From: Desulfobulbus sp. | Lineage (GTDB): Bacteria > Desulfobacterota > Desulfobulbia > Desulfobulbales > Desulfobulbaceae | Assembly (NCBI GenBank): GCA_028684915.1 | Contig: JAQUEZ010000179.1 | Coordinates: 1 to 12,223 of the forward strand | Direction of reading: 5' to 3' | DNA: 12,223 bases | Shown here: one piece after another, positions 1 to 7,095 of the stretch | Layout: every line of letters begins with the position of its first letter | Position numbering within the stretch: position 1 is the first letter of the stretch | Translations under genes and position numbers: made by a program | The notes under the pieces: generated by a model | The model's database searches: none | What the model was told of the DNA's origin: nothing | Seen by the model: only the letters and a program-made list of their open reading frames with translations

Positions 1-739
1 CATTGGGTTTGACGCCGATAGCCACCACCACCAAATCGCAGTCGAGCAAAAGTGGCGTTGAAACCACCTGCAGATGATCGCCATCGACAATGATCCGTTC
101 AATTGGCCTCCCGTCGTAAAGCCCCACTCCATGCTGTTCGAGATGATCACGCACTTGCTGCGAGAGTTGCGAATCCATCCAGGGCAGTAACCCTTGCCTC
201 GGTTTGATCATGTCGACCTGGATGCCGCGTTCAGTCAGTGCCTCGGCCATTTCCAAGGCGATATAGCCCATGCCGATGATCACAGCCCGGCGTACTTTTC
301 GTGAGCCGAGAAAGGCTTTGATGCCGCGACCGTCTTCTAAATTTTTCACCACAAAGACGCCCGGTAAGTCCATGCCGCCGATCCGGGGGCGAAGGGGAGT
401 GGCGCCGGTGGCGATGAGTAACTGGTCATAGGAGACAGAGAATGGTGCTCCTTCCAAGGTTGTTCCGTGGACGGTTTTGGCGGCACGGTCAATCCAATCC
501 ACTCGGTGGCCGGTCCGCAGATCGATCTGCTGGTTTTCACGAAAAGCAGCTGCACTTCGTACGACAAGATCGTCGATTTCTCGTTCTGGATCAGCGATAT
601 TATAAGGAATATTGCAGGCGCTATAGGAGACATCCCGGCCTTGTTCCAAGACGATCACTTCAGTCTCGGCATTGTTTCGTTTAGCCCGGCTGGCTGCACT
701 CATCCCGGCGGCGTCACCACCAATTATGACAAAACGCAT
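1..739 (-). CDS. CoA-disulfide reductase / NADH oxidase-type flavoprotein (N-terminal part, runs off left edge)
   Basis: About 246 residues are visible, read from ATG at 739-737, preceded by a good Shine-Dalgarno (AGGAGG just upstream on the minus strand). The protein opens with an FAD-binding Rossmann motif, IIGGDAAGMSAASRA, at residues 5-19. Next comes SYSACNIPY with Cys42, the redox cysteine of the SxxxC signature that CoA-disulfide reductases and NADH oxidases/peroxidases use in place of a CxxxxC disulfide. ATGATPLRP follows, and then a second nucleotide-binding motif, IIGMGYIALEMAE (glycines near 156-158), for NAD(P)H. The family is usually 440-560 residues, so the dimerisation domain, and a rhodanese domain if there is one, lie outside the window. 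Expected role: NAD(P)H-dependent reduction of CoA disulfide, polysulfide or O2/peroxide in the cytoplasm; the sequence here cannot choose between these. It is transcribed away from the rest of the window. Family call confident, substrate uncertain. Confidence 0.9.
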   Translation of the reverse strand, partial: MRFVIIGGDAAGMSAASRAKRNNAETEVIVLEQGRDVSYSACNIPYNIADPEREIDDLVVRSAAAFRENQQIDLRTGHRVDWIDRAAKTVHGTTLEGAPFSVSYDQLLIATGATPLRPRIGGMDLPGVFVVKNLEDGRGIKAFLGSRKVRRAVIIGMGYIALEMAEALTERGIQVDMIKPRQGLLPWMDSQLSQQVRDHLEQHGVGLYDGRPIERIIVDGDHLQVVSTPLLLDCDLVVVAIGVKPN

Positions 740-1297
740 GGCTTCCTCCTGAAGTTGTTCTTCAAGGCATTCTTGTTCCAATCATTCACCATAATAATCG
801 CTTAAATACAGCATTTTACAAAAAATGGAGCGTTATTTTCGAGAGTTTATACGAGAACGACAAACAGCGAACAAGGGGCTCCTAGGCGGAGCGTGTCCTG
901 CACAAAATTGATAAAGATCGATCGACTGCGTCGCAGCGTTTTTTCCAACAATCGACAGAGCGTATGTATGTCTCAGCACCGAGAAAGATGGTGTTCCTGA
1001 TATATTTGTATTTTTTCTAGCCATCTCCATCTATTTGTAATGCGAGGCCAAGGTTGCGTCAATCCATGGTTGAGGGATTAACTAAAAGTCAACATCAGGT
1101 GCACTCGGAAGAAAGAGCCTATGGGGAAGCAAACAGGTAAGTGGCTTTTGCTCAATTTTTTTGAGAACGCCCATCACCGGAAAACACCGATCTTGTCAGT
1201 GATGCAACCTTTCCCTGTTCTCCTTTGGGTTGCCTGGGTATAGTAGGCGCGCCATTTAAGTTGTTTATTCTTCCCCCTTACCTTTGGGAAATCATCT
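740..1297. other. Intergenic region without a convincing gene
   Basis: These 558 bp separate two divergent genes. Every open frame in it is short, lacks a ribosome binding site and resembles no family I recognise. It is richer in A and T than the flanking genes. I see a few weak hairpins: CTCAA-ttttt-TTGAG near 1152-1166, and GCAACC/GGTTGC arms between about 1203 and 1233, just before the next gene. No c-di-GMP, cobalamin or other riboswitch core was recognised. It must hold the promoters of both flanking genes; the one for the plus-strand gene could not be located with confidence. Confidence 0.5.
791..821 (-). promoter_or_regulatory. Possible promoter of the flavoprotein gene
   Basis: On the minus strand a TTGTAA (-35-like, 816-821) is followed 19 bp later by TATTAT (-10-like, 791-796). 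The spacer is longer than ideal. Between it and the ATG lies a small hairpin, TGAAG-ttgtt-CTTCA on the plus strand, directly beside the ribosome binding site. Prediction by eye only. Confidence 0.3.
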
Positions 1298-2542
1298 ATG
1301 ACCCTTTATCGACTTTTTTCTATTTTTTGCACCTTAGGCTTGGTCTTACAGGCAAGTGTCGCTTCATCAGAGGTGGCCAAAACCATGCAGATTAATCCGG
1401 CCACACCTGAACCCTCGCGGTTTGTGGTCCGCGGATCGTCCCTTGTCGACCTTAAACATCCGGAAAAACCACTTTTTTTTCGCGGTATTGGGTATTCGCC
1501 CTTTCTTCCCGGTGAGACACCTGTGCGTGGTCTTCAACCGGCAAATGATGATCGATATGCCCATCACTTGGCCCTGATTAAGGAGATGAATGCCAATTAC
1601 CTCCACGTTTTTCCCCGGCTGATGCCGCCGAAATTTTTCCAGGCCCTAGACAAAACAGACCTGGCCTACAGTCAAGACGTCTGGGTTTGGGCGTATGAGG
1701 AAGACTTTCTCGCGCCGGAATTTCAGAAAAAAACCTTGGATGATATCAAAGAGGTGATTGATTATACCTACAAAGTCGGCCGACCTGATAAATTAGTGCT
1801 CTTTTCCATCGGCGATGAACTTCAGGCCAAATGCATCACCTCAACCGACGCCCGTCATCCAGATGTACACGATTTTCACGGCAAGTACCTCAGCCTCACC
1901 AATCGAACTCCTACTGAAATTGCCCTGGCCAAGCTGGTGGACGGCGCCATGGAATATGAGCTCAGCCGATACGGACGGCGTCATCTCTACTGCCATACCA
2001 GTTGGACCCATGTCGGCCCGATTGGCAACCGGCCCGATATCGAGGTCAGCCAGGAGAGCGTCCTGGTTCCGGATATGGGCGATCTGATCTGTCTCAATAT
2101 CTATACCTATGCCAATGGGGTGAAAACCTCGCCTCCGGGTTCTGTGACCGGGACCGCCTATCAGGGATATCTTGAGCAATTGGCCAAGGAGTTCCACCAA
2201 CCCATCTTGGTGACCCAGGTGGGGCTTTCCACCTCACCCATTGCACCGCGTGCTGATATTCCCGGCTTTGGCGGCCATAAGCCCGAGGAGGTGCCGCCTG
2301 TTCTTGCCTCGGTCTGGCGGGATATTGATACGACCAAAGGTAAGGAGCGGTTTTGCGGAGTAAGTATTTTTGAACTTCAGGACGAGTGGTGGAAAAGTGC
2401 CAAGGGGCCTGAGGCCTCCCTGCACCAGGATGAAGAAGATCCAGAACAGTGGTTTGGCGTCTACAGTGTTGATGCCAAAGGAACGCTCACCGCCAAAGGC
2501 GATATCCCAAAGCGTATTAGGCTGCTTTTTGCTACCCCATAA
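1298..2542 (+). CDS. Secreted TIM-barrel glycosidase-like protein, possibly catalytically altered
   Basis: This 414-residue protein starts with a probable Sec signal peptide: Arg5, a hydrophobic stretch to about residue 19, and small residues ASVASS as the likely cleavage region, so it should be periplasmic or exported. The body looks like a clan-A (beta/alpha)8 glycoside hydrolase (GH2 C-terminal, GH5 or GH72-like): FFRGIGYSP near residue 60 as a first strand, FSIGDEL with Glu174 where such enzymes have an acid/base GNE, PILVTQVGLS at 302-311 where they have the nucleophile (usually SEYG or TEYG), and SIFELQDEWWK ending at 366, like the GGxxFxWxDEW strand of these folds. The nucleophile position is Gln307 and the acid/base motif is DE rather than NE. 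The start has only a weak GGGA at 1286-1289. It is monocistronic, converging on the chemoreceptor gene. The fold assignment is inferred from motifs; substrate unknown. It could be an exopolysaccharide-related enzyme or a sugar-binding pseudoenzyme. Confidence 0.6.
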   Translation: MTLYRLFSIFCTLGLVLQASVASSEVAKTMQINPATPEPSRFVVRGSSLVDLKHPEKPLFFRGIGYSPFLPGETPVRGLQPANDDRYAHHLALIKEMNANYLHVFPRLMPPKFFQALDKTDLAYSQDVWVWAYEEDFLAPEFQKKTLDDIKEVIDYTYKVGRPDKLVLFSIGDELQAKCITSTDARHPDVHDFHGKYLSLTNRTPTEIALAKLVDGAMEYELSRYGRRHLYCHTSWTHVGPIGNRPDIEVSQESVLVPDMGDLICLNIYTYANGVKTSPPGSVTGTAYQGYLEQLAKEFHQPILVTQVGLSTSPIAPRADIPGFGGHKPEEVPPVLASVWRDIDTTKGKERFCGVSIFELQDEWWKSAKGPEASLHQDEEDPEQWFGVYSVDAKGTLTAKGDIPKRIRLLFATP

Positions 2543-2544
2543 AG

Positions 2545-2581
2545 CAAACGAGCCGCACCGGAAATCGGCGCGGCTCGTTTG
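2545..2581. terminator. Hairpin terminator shared by convergent genes
   Basis: A perfect 12-bp inverted repeat (left arm 2545-2556, CAAACGAGCCGC; right arm 2570-2581) is extended inside by CCG/CGG across one A/C mismatch, with loop GAAAT. It begins 2 bp after the stop of the plus-strand gene and ends 15 bp before the stop of the minus-strand chemoreceptor gene. It is symmetric, so it can serve both strands. Uridine tracts are poor on both sides. Confidence 0.8.
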
Positions 2582-2596
2582 GGAAATAGATGGAAA

Positions 2597-4324
2597 TCAG
2601 GTGCGAAAACGATTGACGATCCTATTCAATTCATGGGCTAATTTTTGCAGTTGTTGAGCCTGTTCGCGCATCTGCTCGCTTGAGCCGGTGATCTCCTTGG
2701 CCGCACCACTGACCTTGCTGATATCGTTGGCGATATCTTCGGCAACGCTGGAACTTTGGCCAACGCTCTCGTTAATATCGTTGAGTCCCTTGGACACAGA
2801 ATCGATGCTGTAGGCGATTTCGCCGCTGGCAGCACTCTGCTCCTCTACCGCAAGGGTGATAGTGCTGACCAGCTCACTGACCTGGTGAATAGTGGCCGAG
2901 ATGCCTTCAATCTCGCTTACAGTCAGTTGAGTAGCGGATTGCATATCCTCAATTTGGTTCTTGATATGCTGGGTCGCCTCTGCGGTCTGTTTGGCCAGTT
3001 CTTTGATCTCATTGGCAACGACAGCAAAGCCTTTGCCTGATTCCCCCGCCCTTGCCGCTTCAATGGTGGCATTGAGGGCGAGCAGGTTGGTTTGTTCGGA
3101 GATATCGGTGATGGTTTCCGTGACCTTGCCGATGGCAGCAGCAGCCCCACCCAGCTCACCCATGCGCTTGGACGCCCTGTTGGCCTGTTCTACCGCCTCG
3201 CCGGTGATCGCATTGGCCTTTTCCGCATTGGCGGCGATGGCGTTGATCGTCCCAGTCATTTCCTGGGCAACCGAGGCCACCATGGCAGTATTACTGGAGG
3301 AGTCATCCATGGTTTGCGCCACCATTTTTAGATTATCACTCATCTCTCCGGTACCATGGGCAACATTGGCGGCAACCATTGCCGTCTCTTTGGAGCGGGT
3401 ACTAATCTGGGTGGAGATGTCGGTCAACGATTGGGCAGAGCTGTTGACATCAGTGGCTTCTTCCGCAATTTTTTTGATCATTTCCTGAAGATTGCCCAGG
3501 AAAATATTGAAAAGATTCCCGAGTTCGCCCAACTCATCCTTAGAATCGATCTTGATCCGCTTGGTCAGATCCCCTTTGCCTTCAGCCACGTCACGGAAAC
3601 TGCGGATAAGGTTATTCATACCGCTGCTGATTCCCAAGGCAACAAGAAAACAAAAGGCGACAATACTGAGAAATATGACGCTGGCGACCAACTGCATCTG
3701 CCGGGTTTTCTTGCCAGCTACTTGATCCATGTCGTTGTTAAGTGCAACTATTGTTTTTTCAATATTGTCAATATAGATGCCGGTTCCCACCCACATATCA
3801 AGTCCGGAAATCATTTCGGCATAGCTGATTTTTTGGGTCTCTCCGGCGCCGGGTTTGGGCCAGATGTAGTCCACATATCCGCCACCGCCCTTCGCTTTCT
3901 GGTTCAGTTCGCGAATAACGTAAACTCCATTTTTATCCTTTAAATCCCCCAGATCCTTTCCCTGGCTCTGTTGTTTCACCGGGAAAGCGACATTGATATT
4001 CCCTTGGTAGATAAAGAAGTATCCGGAAAGATCATCTTCATAGCGAGCCGGGTTCACCATGGCCCTGAGTAATTCGTTGATCTCTTCGGGGTCTTTCAAA
4101 CCGGATTTTCTGACGGCCTCAGCCAGGGCAACGGCCATGGCATGGCTGGATACCCTGATTTTAGCCTTTTCTCCTTCCATCATGCCCCTTGAGGTGGCGG
4201 CTGTGCCCAGATCACGAATTTCATTGACCGTACTGGTGATATAGAAAGCCATGACCAGAAACAACACCACGATGCCAAGGAGAATCAGAAGAATTCGGGT
4301 TTTGATCCGTATACGTTGCAACAT
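2597..4324 (-). CDS. Methyl-accepting chemotaxis protein with a single Cache sensor
   Basis: From the ATG at 4324 the product is 575 residues. Order: transmembrane helix 1 (about 11-30); periplasmic sCache_2-type sensor (about 50-190) with [20 protein letters not shown] and [10 protein letters not shown], the hallmarks of that domain; transmembrane helix 2 (about 210-232); HAMP domain (about 233-285, with the GDLTKRI and DELGELG blocks); and a long coiled-coil signalling domain whose hairpin tip, [18 protein letters not shown], lies at 408-425. It should sense a small periplasmic ligand (organic acids are common for this domain class) and control CheA/CheW. There is no C-terminal NWETF-like tether. 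An in-frame ATG exists 28 codons upstream (4408), but a consensus promoter covers that codon, so transcription would begin after it. The 4324 ATG has AGGA eight bases upstream and gives a normal short cytoplasmic N-terminus. Function certain, ligand unknown. Confidence 0.95.
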   Translation of the reverse strand: MLQRIRIKTRILLILLGIVVLFLVMAFYITSTVNEIRDLGTAATSRGMMEGEKAKIRVSSHAMAVALAEAVRKSGLKDPEEINELLRAMVNPARYEDDLSGYFFIYQGNINVAFPVKQQSQGKDLGDLKDKNGVYVIRELNQKAKGGGGYVDYIWPKPGAGETQKISYAEMISGLDMWVGTGIYIDNIEKTIVALNNDMDQVAGKKTRQMQLVASVIFLSIVAFCFLVALGISSGMNNLIRSFRDVAEGKGDLTKRIKIDSKDELGELGNLFNIFLGNLQEMIKKIAEEATDVNSSAQSLTDISTQISTRSKETAMVAANVAHGTGEMSDNLKMVAQTMDDSSSNTAMVASVAQEMTGTINAIAANAEKANAITGEAVEQANRASKRMGELGGAAAAIGKVTETITDISEQTNLLALNATIEAARAGESGKGFAVVANEIKELAKQTAEATQHIKNQIEDMQSATQLTVSEIEGISATIHQVSELVSTITLAVEEQSAASGEIAYSIDSVSKGLNDINESVGQSSSVAEDIANDISKVSGAAKEITGSSEQMREQAQQLQKLAHELNRIVNRFRT

Positions 4325-4408
4325 GAGAGGAATCCTAAGAGTATGAAAGGGTTGGGCTATTGTTTTTTGCTTGTCTTCTCGCGTAATTGCTGGGTTGTAC
4401 TTGCTCAT

Positions 4409-4438
4409 ATTATAGGACAGGGGAAAAAAAACTGTCCA
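4409..4438 (-). promoter_or_regulatory. Sigma70-type promoter of the chemoreceptor gene
   Basis: On the minus strand, TGGACA (4433-4438) and a perfect TATAAT (4409-4414) are separated by 18 bp. Transcription would start around 4400-4402, downstream of the upstream ATG at 4408-4406, leaving a leader of about 77 nt before the ATG at 4324. Confidence 0.65.
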
Positions 4439-4470
4439 GAGAAGGTTCCGTTATAGGACAAAAAAAAACT
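4410..4470. repeat. Imperfect direct repeat covering the promoter -10 region
   Basis: TTATAGGACA followed by a run of A and then CT occurs twice: 4410-4433, with four extra G bases in the middle, and 4451-4470. On the minus strand each copy supplies TGTCCTATAA plus T-rich sequence, so the -10 element of the chemoreceptor promoter is duplicated (TATAAT and TATAAC). The second copy lacks a good -35. Confidence 0.6.
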
Positions 4471-4482
4471 CCCCTAGGGGTG

Positions 4483-4522
4483 AGCTATCTTTGGGTAGGT
4501 CAGAAAGACCCGGAAAGCAGCT
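4483..4522 (+). other. Interrupted leader-like hairpin
   Basis: Paired segments read AGCT (4483-4486) with AGCT (4519-4522), CTTT (4489-4492) with AAAG (4514-4517), and GGGT (4493-4496) with ACCC (4508-4511), separated by small bulges and closed by an 11-base loop. It precedes the terminator at 4557-4598 by 34 bases, the arrangement expected of an attenuated leader or a short noncoding RNA. No known riboswitch family is recognised, and no clear plus-strand promoter was found upstream. Confidence 0.35.
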
Positions 4523-4556
4523 TGTTTTCACAAAAATGGACAGTTGGCTCAAGAAT

Positions 4557-4598
4557 AGAGACACCGGTAATAAATTGGTACCACTGTCTCTGTTTTTT
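4557..4598 (+). terminator. Intrinsic terminator upstream of the kor operon
   Basis: AGAGACA (4557-4563) pairs perfectly with TGTCTCT (4585-4591). An inner GGTA/TACC (4566-4569 with 4579-4582) forms across a 2x2 internal loop. A run of six T follows at 4593-4598. The T-run makes it plus-strand specific. No protein-coding gene lies directly upstream on that strand, so it must end a leader, a small RNA or read-through. Confidence 0.6.
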
Positions 4599-4620
4599 CA
4601 GGAGAATATTATTTTGAAAC

Positions 4621-4649
4621 TTGACACCTGCTCGATTTTCCTGTTTATT
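4621..4649 (+). promoter_or_regulatory. Likely promoter of the kor operon
   Basis: A perfect TTGACA (4621-4626) and TTTATT (4644-4649, four of six consensus bases) are spaced by 17 bp. The predicted start is near 4656-4658, leaving about 105 nt of leader before the preferred korD start at 4761. It sits just after the terminator at 4557-4598, which would insulate it from upstream transcription. Confidence 0.55.
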
Positions 4650-4666
4650 TAGAGACTTCGGACAAT

Positions 4667-4726
4667 GGGGGCCTCATGCCTCCGCTTTTCCTCTACCTGT
4701 GCCCGCGGGTCAAGCTGCAGCGCAGG
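4667..4726 (+). other. Two hairpins in the korD leader
   Basis: GGGGGC (4667-4672) pairs with GCCTCC (4678-4683), including one G-U pair, around a five-base loop. CCTGTGC (4696-4702) pairs with GCGCAGG (4720-4726), also with one G-U pair. Both would fall within the predicted 5' leader of the kor transcript. They may be regulatory or incidental. Confidence 0.3.
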
Positions 4727-4760
4727 CCAGGCAACCTCCACCAAAGTACAGGCAGACAAC

Positions 4761-5036
4761 ATGGCTTTTTGGCGAGTACCTCTTGATTCCCAGGAGATAC
4801 AGGTTACGCGGGGAACGGTGTGTATCATCGACGATCGGTGCAAAGGCTGCGGCTATTGTATTGAATTCTGCCCCAAGGATATTCTCCATTTTTCCAATAA
4901 ATTCAACCGCAAGGGCTACCATCCACCCGTAGTCACTAAACAGGGTGAGTGTGTCAACTGCCACTACTGCGAAATTATCTGCCCCGAATTTGCCATTTTT
5001 TCGGTGGAAGCAGACCCCGCAGCCATCCAGAAATAA
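4761..5036 (+). CDS. korD: 2-oxoacid:ferredoxin oxidoreductase, ferredoxin-like delta subunit
   Basis: From ATG 4761 the product is 91 residues, a normal size for the delta subunit. It carries two bacterial-type [4Fe-4S] motifs: Cys27, 30, 33, 37 (CKGCGYCIEFCP) and Cys64, 67, 70, 74 (CVNCHYCEIICP). RGTVCIIDD before the first motif and KGYHPP between the motifs are typical of KorD/VorD. It should pass electrons from the thiamine-diphosphate site of KorAB to external carriers. The frame stays open to an ATG at 4665, but that would add 32 low-complexity residues unlike the family and place the codon only about 10 bases from the predicted transcription start. A GTG at the Val20 codon is a further alternative. 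The 4761 ATG has a weak AGG eight bases upstream. First gene of the operon, 24 bp before korA. The symbol assumes 2-oxoglutarate as substrate, which is not proven. Confidence 0.9.
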   Translation: MAFWRVPLDSQEIQVTRGTVCIIDDRCKGCGYCIEFCPKDILHFSNKFNRKGYHPPVVTKQGECVNCHYCEIICPEFAIFSVEADPAAIQK

Positions 5037-5060
5037 TCTCTTTTATATAATGAGCGCGTT

Positions 5061-6206
5061 ATGAAATCTGCTGTCCTCACCGGCGAACACTATATCACCG
5101 GCGATGTTGCCTGTGCCGAAGGTGCCATCGCGGCCGGATGTAAATTCTTCGGCGCCTATCCGATCACTCCGGCCACCGAAATTGCCGAGCACATGGCCGA
5201 ACGGTTGCCGGATATAGGCGGAACCTTTATCCAGATGGAAGACGAGATTGCTGCCATTGCCTCAATCCTCGGCGCCGCCTGGACCGGAGTGAAATCCATG
5301 ACCGCCACCTCCGGGCCAGGATTTAGCCTGATGATGGAAAATCTCGGCCTCGGGGTCTGCACCGAAACGCCCTGCGTTATCGTCAACGTCCAGCGTACCG
5401 GGCCATCCACCGGTTTGCCGACGCAGACCGGGCAAGGCGACATGATGCAGGCCCGTTGGGGATCGCATGGCGATTACGAGTTGATTGCCCTGGCACCTTC
5501 CTCACCCCAGGATTGCTTCTATCAGACCATCCGCGCCTTTAATCTCAGCGAAAAATATCGGGTGCCGGTGTTGATCATGTCCGATGAGATCGTTGGCCAC
5601 ATGAGCGAGAAAGTGGTTATTCCAGAGGCGAGCAAAATTCATCTGGTCGATCGTCCCAAGCCAAGTGGCCGTAAGGACCGTTTTCGTCTGTACGAGGCCG
5701 GGCCCAACGGGGTGGCCCCCATGCCCGCCATCGGTGATGGCTACAATATTCACGTGACTGGTCTCACCCACGATGAGCGCGGCTATCCCGCCATGACCAT
5801 TGAGGCCCAGGAACAGATGATGACCCGAATCAAAGGCAAGATTCGCAATAACCTCGACGACATCATCGAAACCGAATCCTACCGCATGGAGGATGCCGAG
5901 ATCGTCATTGTCAGTTACGGCGTTTCCGTACGGACCGGCCTTGCTGCGGTGGATCAGGCCCGGGACCTAGGGTACAAGGTCGGCTTACTCAGGCTTGTCA
6001 CCGTCTGGCCGTTCCCGGAAGCGATGATTCGTGAACTTGCCGAGCGGGTCAAAGGATTAATCACCGTGGAGATCAACCTCGGCCAGGTCCACTACGAGGT
6101 GGAACGCTGCGCCGGGGGCAAAGCCAAGGCCCTTCTCGTCGGCAGTGCCGGCGGTAAGATTATTCATCCGGAAAAGGTTCTTGCTTGTATTCAGGAGGAA
6201 TTTTAA
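5061..6206 (+). CDS. korA: 2-oxoacid:ferredoxin oxidoreductase, alpha subunit
   Basis: 381 residues, the usual length of a separate KorA/VorB chain. It has GAYPITPATE at 31-40, MEDEIAAI from 59, TSGPGFSLMMEN at 83-94, and QRTGPSTGLPTQTGQGD at 111-127; this last block is highly diagnostic of the 2-oxoglutarate (rather than pyruvate) branch. The chain forms the thiamine-diphosphate active site jointly with KorB and helps bind CoA and the 2-oxoacid. The start has no clear ribosome binding site. A four-codon frame, ATG AGC GCG TTA TGA (5050-5064), overlaps the korA ATG as ATGA, so translation may be coupled to the upstream gene or this tiny frame. korB follows after 4 bp. Family certain; assignment to 2-oxoglutarate over branched-chain 2-oxoacids is moderate. 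Confidence 0.93.
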   Translation: MKSAVLTGEHYITGDVACAEGAIAAGCKFFGAYPITPATEIAEHMAERLPDIGGTFIQMEDEIAAIASILGAAWTGVKSMTATSGPGFSLMMENLGLGVCTETPCVIVNVQRTGPSTGLPTQTGQGDMMQARWGSHGDYELIALAPSSPQDCFYQTIRAFNLSEKYRVPVLIMSDEIVGHMSEKVVIPEASKIHLVDRPKPSGRKDRFRLYEAGPNGVAPMPAIGDGYNIHVTGLTHDERGYPAMTIEAQEQMMTRIKGKIRNNLDDIIETESYRMEDAEIVIVSYGVSVRTGLAAVDQARDLGYKVGLLRLVTVWPFPEAMIRELAERVKGLITVEINLGQVHYEVERCAGGKAKALLVGSAGGKIIHPEKVLACIQEEF

Positions 6207-6210
6207 CATC

Positions 6211-7059
6211 ATGACCACTAACCCCAAAAAACTGGCCAAACAGCCCGAGCATCCGCTGGATGACCTCATCCGCACCGACCGCATTCCCCATATCTGGTGC
6301 CCGGGTTGCGGTATCGGCACGGTCTTCTCCTCCTGCCTCAGCGCCATTAAGGCCACCGAAATTCCCTATAACAAATTTACCATGGTCTCGGGGATCGGTT
6401 GCTCTGCTCGTGGTGCCGGTTACATTAAACTCGACTCCTTCCACACCACCCACGGCCGCGCCATTCCTTTTGCCAGTGGTATCAAGATGGCCAACCCGGA
6501 GCTGAAGGTGATTGTCTTCTCCGGTGACGGCGACCTTTTTGCCATCGGCGGCAATCATTTCATCCATGCTGCCCGCCGCAACATGGACTTGACCGTGATT
6601 TGTGTCAACAACCTCACCTACGGTATGACCGGTGGTCAATGCGCCGCCACCACCCCCAACATGGCCAAATCCACCACCACTCCGCTGGGTAATCCGGACT
6701 CGCCGTTCAACCTGCCCCTCTTGGCCTACGCTTCCGGTGCCTCTTATGTGGCCCGCTGGACCATCCTCCAGACCCGCGATTTGACCACGGCGATCAACGA
6801 GGCGATCACCCGTAAAGGGTTTTCCTTTATTGAGGTTCTTTCTCCCTGTCCGATCAACTACGGCCGCCGTAACAAGGAAAAGCCGATAGACACCCTCAAA
6901 CTGTATCAGGATCGCACCATCATCAAGCACGGCGCCAACCCGGCCCTGGCAGATATCGATTTTGAAAAGGGCGTGGTTATCGGCAAGTTTATCGATATCG
7001 ATCGCTCCACCTGCGATGATCGATACACCGAACTCCACCGGCCCTGCAGCGACGACTAA
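6211..7059 (+). CDS. korB: 2-oxoacid:ferredoxin oxidoreductase, beta subunit (thiamine diphosphate-binding)
   Basis: 282 residues from ATG 6211. The frame is open further upstream, but that part overlaps korA, and a strong AGGAGG at 6193-6198 supports this start although the 12-base gap is long. The thiamine-diphosphate/Mg motif starts at GDGD (105-108) and ends at NN (133-134), as in this family. WCPGCGIG (Cys30, Cys33), Cys64 in GIGCSARG and Cys213 in SPCPINYG are the cysteines that hold the internal [4Fe-4S] cluster of KorB-type subunits. PFASGIKMANP is a further family block. With KorA it decarboxylates the 2-oxoacid and passes electrons to its cluster. It lies 4 bp after korA and 36 bp before korC. 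Confidence 0.94.
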   Translation: MTTNPKKLAKQPEHPLDDLIRTDRIPHIWCPGCGIGTVFSSCLSAIKATEIPYNKFTMVSGIGCSARGAGYIKLDSFHTTHGRAIPFASGIKMANPELKVIVFSGDGDLFAIGGNHFIHAARRNMDLTVICVNNLTYGMTGGQCAATTPNMAKSTTTPLGNPDSPFNLPLLAYASGASYVARWTILQTRDLTTAINEAITRKGFSFIEVLSPCPINYGRRNKEKPIDTLKLYQDRTIIKHGANPALADIDFEKGVVIGKFIDIDRSTCDDRYTELHRPCSDD

Positions 7060-7095
7060 CCCTTTTGATTTGCTCTTCGGGAATCCAATACACTC

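Noticed and set aside
938..960. CTGCGTCGCAGCG followed by T6 as a terminator
   Set aside because: Only a 4-bp stem with a 3-base loop, and no gene ends upstream on that strand.
833..1030. 65-codon minus-strand frame in the long intergenic region
   Set aside because: No ribosome binding site, no recognisable family, and a composition like noncoding AT-rich sequence.
1080..1250. Possible c-di-GMP, cobalamin or molybdenum-cofactor riboswitch before the glycosidase-like gene
   Set aside because: Scattered resemblances (GGTTGCC, GGGAAGC) but no conserved core or supporting stems of any known class.
4471..4480. Perfect palindrome CCCCTAGGGG as an operator
   Set aside because: Ten bases with no second copy in the window and no known regulator for it; not enough to call a site.
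4517..4535. TTGTTTTCACAA as a Rex- or CRP/FNR-type operator
   Set aside because: Only one half-site fits; the spacing and the other half do not match the consensus of these regulators.
4614..4652. Thirteen-codon TTG-initiated frame (12 residues plus stop) with a GGAG at 4601-4604, possible leader peptide
   Set aside because: It overlaps the predicted kor promoter and lacks runs of a regulatory amino acid; more likely chance.
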